Shown here: piece by piece, positions 56,843-64,000 of the stretch
How the letters are laid out: each line of letters begins with the position of its first letter
How positions within the stretch are numbered: position 1 is the first letter of the stretch
Origin: Chamaea fasciata
Taxonomy: Eukaryota; Chordata; Aves; Passeriformes; Sylviidae
NCBI GenBank assembly: GCA_029207755.1
Contig: JARCOQ010000002.1
Location: 39,752,244 to 39,816,243 of the forward strand
Direction of reading: 5' to 3'
Length of the DNA stretch: 64,000 nucleotides
Program-made: the position numbers and the translations under genes
Notes under the pieces: model-generated
The model's input: only the letters and a program-made list of their open reading frames with translations
What the model was told of the DNA's origin: nothing
The model's database searches: none

Positions 56843-56893
56843 AAGTGAAGATCTTTTCTCAGCGAGTTGAGAAAGTGAAGGTCTTTTCTCAGC
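56843..56893. repeat. Two-copy tandem duplication, period 30
   Basis: AAGTGAAGATCTTTTCTCAGC (21 bases from 56843) recurs with one change at 56873-56893, with 9 bases between. A small local duplication in the probable 3' UTR. Confidence 0.85.
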
Positions 56894-58298
56894 CTTCATT
56901 TTAATGCAAACCTACTCTTCTTTGTCTAAGCTATGCCTGAGACTGCCATTGCCCTGAGAAGATCAACATGGTCTTGGTTGTGTTTTTGCTGTATTTCATA
57001 ATCCAAAAACTGTAGGCTGTCAAATGGTTTGCCTCTGGTGACCTTCCCAGGCAAAGTGCTGCTGCAGGCAAAAAGGAGCAGAAAGGGAAGCAGAACTTTG
57101 AGCAGAGGCTGGTAGCCCAGCATGTCTCACACAGGCAGAAAAATGCAATGACCAGGGGAAAAAATCCCAGCTTCTGTCTGTTGCATGGGGTGAGTAGCAA
57201 ACCTATATTGAATATCCTTTGATGACTCCTCATACCTCTTAAGGGCAATTTAATTGTTGTGAAATTCTTGAGGAATTATGAAATAGAAAATATAGAAGAT
57301 GTTTGCTCTTACTTGCTTTGTTCTTGCCTGATATAAAAGTGAGGAAAAAAACCCTAAGCATAGGTAATTTCACATCCTGTGTATGCATCTCACAGTTCTC
57401 CACATCTCCACAATGTGTCTCACTGTGTTTTGAAAGCAGCTGATCTGAGTGCAAGCTAGAGAAGTCAAAGATGCCAAGTTCATTAAAAATTTTGTAAAAC
57501 TGCCAAGTTCAGTTACAGATTAAGCAAGTAGAGCCTGTGAGTGCTGAGGGAAAGATTGTAGTAAGACCTGGAGGCATCCCTGTGGAGGAGAGGTGTTTAA
57601 TCTCTTCCCACGCATATATCTCACATTAGACCAAAATTAGGATTGGAGAAGACAACTTCATAAAAAACCTGGATTCCATTCATGTGCTGTTCACAAAACA
57701 AATCTATATTTTCCTCTGTAATGCTCTGCATCTTTTTTTACATGCCCTTCTTCTGAACTAGCCAGAAATAATTTTAAGTAATTTAACTTTAAAATGGCAT
57801 TTCCATCTGAATAAGGTTATGCCCATTCTTACTTACAAGTTAGCTACTCACTCTCCAGGAGTAGGGGTTTTCAATTTTGGAACTCTATGGTTTTTCTTGT
57901 ACTCTCCTCTGCAGCATGTAGCAGCACTTTCTGTATGATCTCACTGCTGGGTTGTGGGTGCCCCAGCTGTTCCCTGCCTTTCAAGAGGGAGTTTATCTCT
58001 ACAAGAAGCTGTAGAGTGAACCAGAAAGTTGAGTAAGTAAGGGTGAAAAGACTGAAGTGGGAGAGAAGACAACACCAAAGCTTCTCAAATGATGATACTC
58101 TCGGGCCTGATCAAAAATCCTTTCTGACAATAGCAAAGAATCAGAAATACAAATAACATTTAAACAGAGATGCAATATTTTGATAATGCCTTAACAGAAG
58201 ATTAGGCAATCTGAATTAAATTAGCTCATAGTAGTGATTTACTGTTCTTTATGGAAATCAGACTCACTCTACAAGCAAAGATTAAACATCTTTTAAAA

Positions 58299-58299
<1 letters not shown>

Positions 58300-58352
<53 letters not shown>
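58300..58352 (+). repeat. (ATT)n microsatellite, about 17 units
   Basis: Fifty-three bases of perfect ATT repeats, a likely polymorphic locus. It lies about 3.4 kb after the stop codon in the probable 3' UTR. The Asn-run open frame on the other strand is an artefact. Confidence 0.95.
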
Positions 58353-59574
58353 CCTTCCTAAAAGGATGCAGCAGGTTTGTTCCAAATATCACTGTAGAAC
58401 TCAAGGTAGATGATACATTGTTGTTGTTGTTTGTCTTGTGGAAATGATGTCTGTATCCACAACATAGCCATGGTTTTTCTTTGTTAAACATTTTGATACA
58501 TGTTACAGCACAACATGAATCAAATTAATAGTGTGAAGGACTGATATATTGTATGATAAATATATAAAGTATATTAATATTCTATATTCACACTTTTTAT
58601 TAATGATGATAAAGATTACATTTTTTGTGTGTAATTCCTATGATTTCAGTATTAAAATGTCCTTGCCATATTTTGGCATTTAGAGTTGTATGTAACAAAA
58701 CTGTTAAATTAAACCATAGTTATCACTTATGTCCCTAACTCCCCTGTAATGTTCATTGTACAATTATTCCTGGAAGAAAAAGATGCACAGATTTGCAGAC
58801 CAGCACTATTCTATGATAGTAATAGTAACTTATTTTCCTTTTATATATTTTCTGGTGCTAATCTCTATTCTTTGCCTGTAATTGGATTGAATTGTAATGT
58901 GCCTTTAGGAAAGACATGTTAGGAAATGAAAAGTTGTAAAATTCTGCAGTTCAGAATGGTAATTACAAAAACAAAAAAAAAAAGCAGTGTATGGCAGTAA
59001 TTTGATTTTTTGGTTGTTGTTGTTAACTTTTCTCCCCTGGCCCATTTTCTACTTAATAAGATTGCATCAGAATAAATAATGAAACTAAAAAGCACATTGT
59101 TCATGATATTTCTTTTCCTAAGGCAGAAAGTTGTGCAATTTTGGATTGAGCAGCAAGAAGAGAAATGCCAGCTGGGGAGCACATCCTCCAGACTGGGATG
59201 GATCTTCTCCTCTGATGGAAATTCTCAAAGCTCTAGTGAAGTAAAAGACGGACCTTTTGCAATTTATAGTGAGGGTTTGCTGGCCAGAAGCCCCCGGAAA
59301 GGAGACATAATATTCTGCTAATGGGATAATCTATGATCCTTTCTTTCAGCAGAGGCCTGGATGAATTGTTCAGTGGCCAGAGATCAAAGCCATAGGCAAC
59401 CTTATTCTCTCTCTGGCTGGTCACAGAGACCTGAAGATGGTGCTGCTGCAGCTCCTCCTAAAGTCACAGTGTCAGTCAGGCTGGATGTGTACCCATTGGG
59501 AGGCCTCTTCTTTTCTTGTTTAAGATTTTGCATGGGCTTTGGGAGTTTGGATACCAAGCACCTTACTAAAACAA

Positions 59575-59580
59575 AATAAA
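59575..59580 (+). promoter_or_regulatory. Candidate poly(A) signal AATAAA
   Basis: AATAAAGCAAACAGCC, with GU-rich CCTGTGTGTGGCAGTGTTT about 50 bases downstream. This is the classical arrangement. Confidence 0.45.
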
Positions 59581-59981
59581 GCAAACAGCCACTAATTCAG
59601 TCACTGAAGATCGTATCAGTTCTTTAATTGTCCTGTGTGTGGCAGTGTTTAATAAGGCATCAGATTATTCTTGTTTTAAGTGTAGAGCACAGTGCTCCAA
59701 CCCTTGGACGCCTCAGCTGAAAGCTGTTTTGCATCTGAGCTTTCTACACGTTTTTCATTGGGAATTGGCATCAAAGCTCTGGCACTGAAGATAGCACCAT
59801 TATCTCTGCAGGAGTTTCTGTTGGAGCAAAGGGCAGAACAGCTGAACAGGGCACATGGATAGTTTCAATTTTCAATCATATTTATGGCAATTTTGGAGGT
59901 ATTAGAGTTTATAGGGGTTACTTTAGATGCTATGTGGTATTTTAATAGGAAAATATATGCAATCAATAACTATATCTATTT

Positions 59982-59987
59982 AATAAA
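59982..59987 (+). promoter_or_regulatory. Candidate poly(A) signal AATAAA
   Basis: AATAAAGTCC, with TTTATTTTGTAGTGTGGTTTC about 30 bases downstream. Confidence 0.45.
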
Positions 59988-60056
59988 GTCCTACTAAATT
60001 ATCTTATTGAACTCTCTGTTTATTTTGTAGTGTGGTTTCAATAATTATCTGCACTC

Positions 60057-60078
60057 TGTATATATCTACATGTAAATA
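60057..60078 (+). promoter_or_regulatory. Pair of Pumilio-type motifs (UGUAUAUA and UGUAAAUA)
   Basis: TGTATATA (60057-60064) and TGTAAATA (60071-60078) both fit the UGUANAUA consensus recognised by PUM1/PUM2. They lie 6 bases apart and about 95 bases before an AATAAA. The match is seen directly; binding is inferred, and applies only if this segment is transcribed 3' UTR. Confidence 0.5.
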
Positions 60079-60170
60079 ACTAGCATGACATGCATAAGCT
60101 GACTTTGCCGGCATAATTCTATGTTGTACTCCACACTGTATTTCAAAAATTTGAAAAAAATGTTTTTCAA

Positions 60171-60176
60171 AATAAA
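60171..60176 (+). promoter_or_regulatory. Candidate distal poly(A) signal AATAAA
   Basis: AATAAAAATCC, followed by GGTATTTTATTGGTTTTAAATTTGGG, a U/GU-rich downstream region. Chosen as the possible end of the longest transcript. Confidence 0.45.
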
Positions 60177-60200
60177 AATCCTTTATACACAAACTGGTAT

Positions 60201-63200
60201 TTTATTGGTTTTAAATTTGGGCTCTGGTTCAGCCTTTTCTTTTTTCCAAGTAATAACACTTTGGTTCCACTTCTATCCATACCTGCATTTTAGAGTAACA
60301 TTTCACCCCTGAGGATGCTTTACGTAGATGGGCATGTGAATACCAGACAATAGTCTGTCATACACTGTCCTGATCATGTGGAAGTCTCCAAAGATGTGGC
60401 TTTTGAGGAAAAGAAAATGACAGCTTTGGATGTTAGGTAGCAAGAAGCAGAACCCTGGTATGGCAGAGTCTCACTGATGAGGTCTGTCTCTGGAATTCAG
60501 CAGGTGGATGGGCTCACAGGAGGGCCTTCCATAGGTCCATTCCAACAGCACTGCCAGGTGGGGGAAGCAAGTGAGCGCAGTGGCCTCTGCAAGTTCTCTT
60601 GCATGCCCTCCCCAACATCTCTCCAAGACTTTTTACCTCAGTTTTTACAGCCCTTAGGCTGGAGTTACAGCTGTGCCCCAGGCAAAGGGAGCTGTGAGGT
60701 GGCCTGCTTTGCCTTTTCCCTGAAGGAACTCACCAGAAACTCAGCAGACTTTAATATCCCTGAAACAATTAGGCTTTGTTATGATAGAGATTAAAAAATC
60801 TGTGTTTCTTAAGATCAAACCAGCCAGCTGATAAACTTTCCCTGTTCACCGTGCTTGGGCTTGGACAGTGCAGAACACTACAGGAGGCCAGGGAGGATGG
60901 ATACTGCTCCTGCAGCTGTGGCTGCCAGCTCCTGCCCCGGGCACACTCAGGCTTCTGTGGCTCCTGCCTGCCAGCCCTGAGCTGGGCAGCTGCCCTGCCA
61001 GCCTCCTTCTGTGTGGGCACTGTGCCCACAGCCCTACCCAGGGCCACATCAGAGACAGACAGAAACAAAACATCAGTACTGTGGCTGAAAGTAAAAGTGA
61101 GATTGTTGGGAAGCCAAGCAGCACAGACCAGATGGAGAAAGTCTTTCCCTTCCAATGCTTTCTAACACCTGCTCCTAGGTGAAGCCTGTGTTGCACAGCT
61201 TTCCCTGCTTGAGGATTTGAGAGATGTGGACTCTACTTTCAGGAATCAAAACATCACCTGCAGCCTGCAGTCACCAAACTGTCTTGCAGCTTGCTGAGAT
61301 GCTGGTGTCCCAGACAGGATGGGACCAGGGAGAAGGCAAGGTTCCCTTTGGAACCAAGGGAGGCAGTTGAGCTGGCAACGCCCCTCTGGCTGTATTAGTT
61401 TTGCTGTTAAAGCCTGAGAAGTAGAGGGGCTGCAGCAAGGGGTTAGAGCTGAGCTGAAGCTTAGTGCCCTGACTTTAGGTGTAGAGAACCACACCTGAGG
61501 TATAGAATGAAACAATAGCAGTGGAAGCTGTCACATCACACCCTGCAACACTCCCGTGCCACGGGGGCTTTCGGGAAGAAGGGAAGTGCAGGGGCAGATG
61601 CCCTGAGGCACTTGCCCTGCCCTGCTGCTCTTGTGCCTCTGCCTGTATCAGCACTGCCACAGCTCCCTCTGGGACCAGCACTTGGGACTGGATTCTCCTC
61701 CACTCCTGCTGGGGGCCATGAACGTGGTAGGAGTGGTAGGAGCTGCCACAGGTGCCCAGCTCTGCACTGTGAGTGGGCACAAGAGGAAATGGAGAATATC
61801 TGCAATTTGATAATTCATAAAAAAAAGACAGTTCATCACTGAACTTGTATTAATTACATTTACATTTTATGGTAAAAATCTGAAATAAAATGGTTGTGTT
61901 TTCTGTTAGAGTTTTCTGCTCTTTTCCATGGGGATGAAGGCTTCTCAGCTTTAGATTCCCTGATCTGGAGGAATGAATGCACACTACTTCGAAGTCTAGA
62001 CTAAGCTCTAAACTATTTTCATTTTCTCAGTGTTCCATTTTACTTGGCATCAAGTAATAACTAAGATTTTTTTTTTTTTAATTTCTGGGAAACCAATGTT
62101 CTGTCTGACATGCTATATTTTGACATTTCAGTGAGCATTTAGATGTAAAAAGACTTAAATTGCTGTTGAATCAGCACAATTGTTTTGAATTACCATATTA
62201 ACACCAAATTTAAAACTCTAGAGGGATGAGGCATCTGTACTTAGCAGAAAGAGTGAAGACACACTTCATTACTTGGTTGCATTAAAACATCTTACAGGGC
62301 ATGATTCTCATGTGTTTGGAAAAATTACTATTTTTGGCTTTATTATTGATAAGTCTTTAGCTTCAACTATGGAGAAAAACGTGTGTGAAATTGCTTTGGT
62401 ATAGAATGTGTACTGAGATTAGCCAGGCTGATCACAGCCTTCTGCTTAAAGAGGAGAAACTTCAGTGATCCAAGGAAACAGCATAGGTGTAAAATGAGCA
62501 GGTGGCAAAGTCAGTTCAGGTCCCTGCTTGGAACAATTTCTCATTAGTTTGGCATGATGCATTCCTTCAAAACCAACCTTTCTAACACAAGCACTGCTTA
62601 TTAAACATGGTAAATAAAGTGTCTGCACTTTCACCTTTTAAAATTTTATTTCATGTTTGTAAAACTTTTCCTGTGTCATTTGGATTAATTGCTGATACAG
62701 AAACAAAGTATTGAAAGATATTCTTGGCTTCTTTTGCAATGGTTGGCTTCTTTTCTATTGTATTTATGGCAACAAGCTCAAAAGCTGAACTAACCTAGAG
62801 CAAGTGCCTTTGCCAAAGATCACTGTGTGCTTTTTTAATGTAAACATGCAGGGATTCATGGGAACATTGAGTGACCTCCACAGCCGGTACAGAAAGGAGT
62901 CTTAATTCACTTGAAAGTACTTTGGTAATTGGAATACATCTTTCTGCCAGTATAATTGAGGAACTGATTAGTTAGACCCAGCACGGGTGTATTTCATTTA
63001 AAATTACTGTTAATGGCTCTTGGGTGCCCTTAGAAGGGATTAGAGTCCCATCTGAATGAAAAACATCAGCGATTTAGTTTTGTTGATGGTCATTGCTTTT
63101 GTATTCCTATAAAAAAACCACATGCAAAAGGGAAACATGCAGCACATCTGCATTTGGGGTATTTTCAAAACAAGGTTTGCAATGCTGTGCTTTGGCTATG

Positions 63201-64000
63201 GCAGCAGGTGGGGGGCTGAGAGGGTGGGGGCTCTGCCCTTGGTGGGCTTGGGGCAGGGTGGGGTGTGGAAGGTGCCCAACACGTCACAGCACAGCAGAGC
63301 TGGGAGCAGAGCAATGGGCTCCAGCCAAGCTCTTTTGGGGTCTCCACGTTCCAGACATGGCTGTACACTCATGGCAGCCCTGGGGAAACATCAGCATAGT
63401 GCACAAGCAGGTGAGCCACTGGTAAAAGCCCTGTGAGAAGCCTTCCAGAGGACAATTCCCAGACCCAGGCAGAAGGGGGATAAGAAACCTGAGCTTGACC
63501 AATCCATGAAGTGTTCCTCCAAATAAATTACCTGGTGTACATGATACAGCTAGTTCCTAGAATAGAGCACGTGCTGTTTGCAAAGGCCTCACAAGAAGCT
63601 AACAAGGGTTAGGGTTTCAGAGCACCTGAGCTAGGAGGCTAAGCACAAAGTGCTGGAAACAGAGACTGTCAAAGCAATGACAACTGTGAGTCCTGAATTA
63701 CCACAAAACAAGCAGGATGCCTCTCAGCAGGGAAATGCCACAAGACAAACAACAAAAAACACACTGGGGGGCCCTGGGGCACCCTCCAGGGACATCCAAA
63801 GGAAGCAGGTAGATTAGAGAGACCTCAGAGACATTTAGGTGCAAACAAATTGTGCTGGGTAGCTGTGATGCAAATATATCCTTAAATAAAACCCCATCAT
63901 AATTGTCATTTAAATTCTGTTATTTCCTGTTGTTGCTGTTGGTCGAGGGATGCTTTTGTTTGGTCCTGTGAAGTGCTGTTTCTTTTTTATTATTAGGACA
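60201..64000. other. Downstream region, presumed intergenic
   Basis: No gene is recognisable on either strand. GC-rich but CpG-poor blocks at about 60840-61060, 61540-61780 and 63185-63430 yield overlapping open frames in several frames, the mark of composition rather than coding. Further AATAAA words at 61884 (followed at once by TGGTTGTGTTTTCTG) and 62613 could be alternative transcript ends. In mammals the convergent neighbour is PGR; I see none of its exons here. Confidence 0.65.

Larger units (their letters stand above)
54856..60200 (+). other. Probable ARHGAP42 3' untranslated region (extent inferred)
   Basis: About 5.3 kb after the stop, AT-rich, with no coding signal or recognisable transposon. 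Candidate AATAAA signals lie at 55134, 55822, 59575, 59982 and 60171. The end is inferred from the last signal having Pumilio-type motifs just upstream; shorter isoforms are equally possible without transcript data. It also holds a 30-base period duplication (56843-56893) and an (ATT)n array (58300-58352). Confidence 0.55.

Noticed and set aside
58282..58491. Minus-strand frame with a poly-Asn run
   Set aside because: Translation of the (ATT)n microsatellite.
59079..59321. Open frame of 80 codons in the probable 3' UTR
   Set aside because: No recognised similarity. Mammals had a small annotated gene (TMEM133) in the ARHGAP42 3' region, but I cannot show that this frame corresponds to it.
60769..61196. 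Several 104-128 codon frames on both strands
   Set aside because: They overlap each other in different frames within a GC-rich block, so they most likely reflect base composition.
63605..63616. GGGTTAGGGTTT, telomere-like
   Set aside because: Only two imperfect units; expected by chance and not an interstitial telomeric array.
54856..64000. Search for PGR exons on the minus strand as the expected convergent neighbour
   Set aside because: No recognisable ligand-binding-domain exon; PGR, if syntenic, lies beyond the window.
1..64000. CRISPR arrays, operons, prophage, bacterial-type systems, tRNA or rRNA genes
   Set aside because: The window is spliced vertebrate DNA, and none of these structures is visible.

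Overview
This window is vertebrate nuclear DNA, most likely from a bird. It is AT-rich, and its coding sequence is split into short exons by GT-AG introns. The interspersed repeats I can recognise are CR1-type LINE fragments, with their diagnostic 3' ends and one reverse-transcriptase C-terminal remnant, which is the typical avian or sauropsid repertoire. I cannot name the species or order.

One protein-coding gene explains all convincing coding sequence. It is ARHGAP42 (GRAF3), a BAR-PH-RhoGAP-SH3 protein that inactivates RhoA, on the + strand. Twenty exons between 10189 and 54855 splice in phase without a stop to 746 codons plus TAA. The missing N-terminus is about 128 residues, inferred from the remembered 874-residue mammalian protein and 24-exon gene. 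On that basis the window carries exons 5 to 24, and exons 1-4 with the promoter lie upstream.

Layout: 1-10188 is the intron before the first visible exon. 10189-24803 holds the rest of the BAR domain and the start of the PH domain. 27918-31284 completes PH. 32116-32155 is a 40-base linker exon carrying the tyrosine that corresponds to Tyr376. 32907-41784 encodes the RhoGAP domain, with the arginine finger at 34562-34564. 43565-48510 encodes the Ser/Pro-rich linker. After a 6-kb intron, two exons (54477-54855) encode the SH3 domain. Downstream of the stop lies a probable long 3' UTR, 54856 to about 60.2 kb, with several AATAAA signals and a pair of Pumilio-type motifs. 60.2-64 kb is presumed intergenic sequence with two GC-rich but CpG-poor blocks and no recognisable gene.

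Repeats include a compound CR1 block (28259-30010) with a sense CR1 tail nested inside an older antisense CR1, another antisense CR1 with an RT remnant (32315-32778), a sense CR1 (44921-45160), a recurring GT-rich/AC-rich low-complexity motif, homopolymers (G20, C15, A41) and an (ATT)n array in the probable 3' UTR.

I found no evidence for a novel multi-gene system. The points most worth checking concern isoform control of ARHGAP42 (intron-retention stops, small exon, weak donors), nested retrotransposons, G-rich tracts, a nuclear-receptor-like inverted repeat, a perfect intronic hairpin and 3' UTR regulatory motifs.
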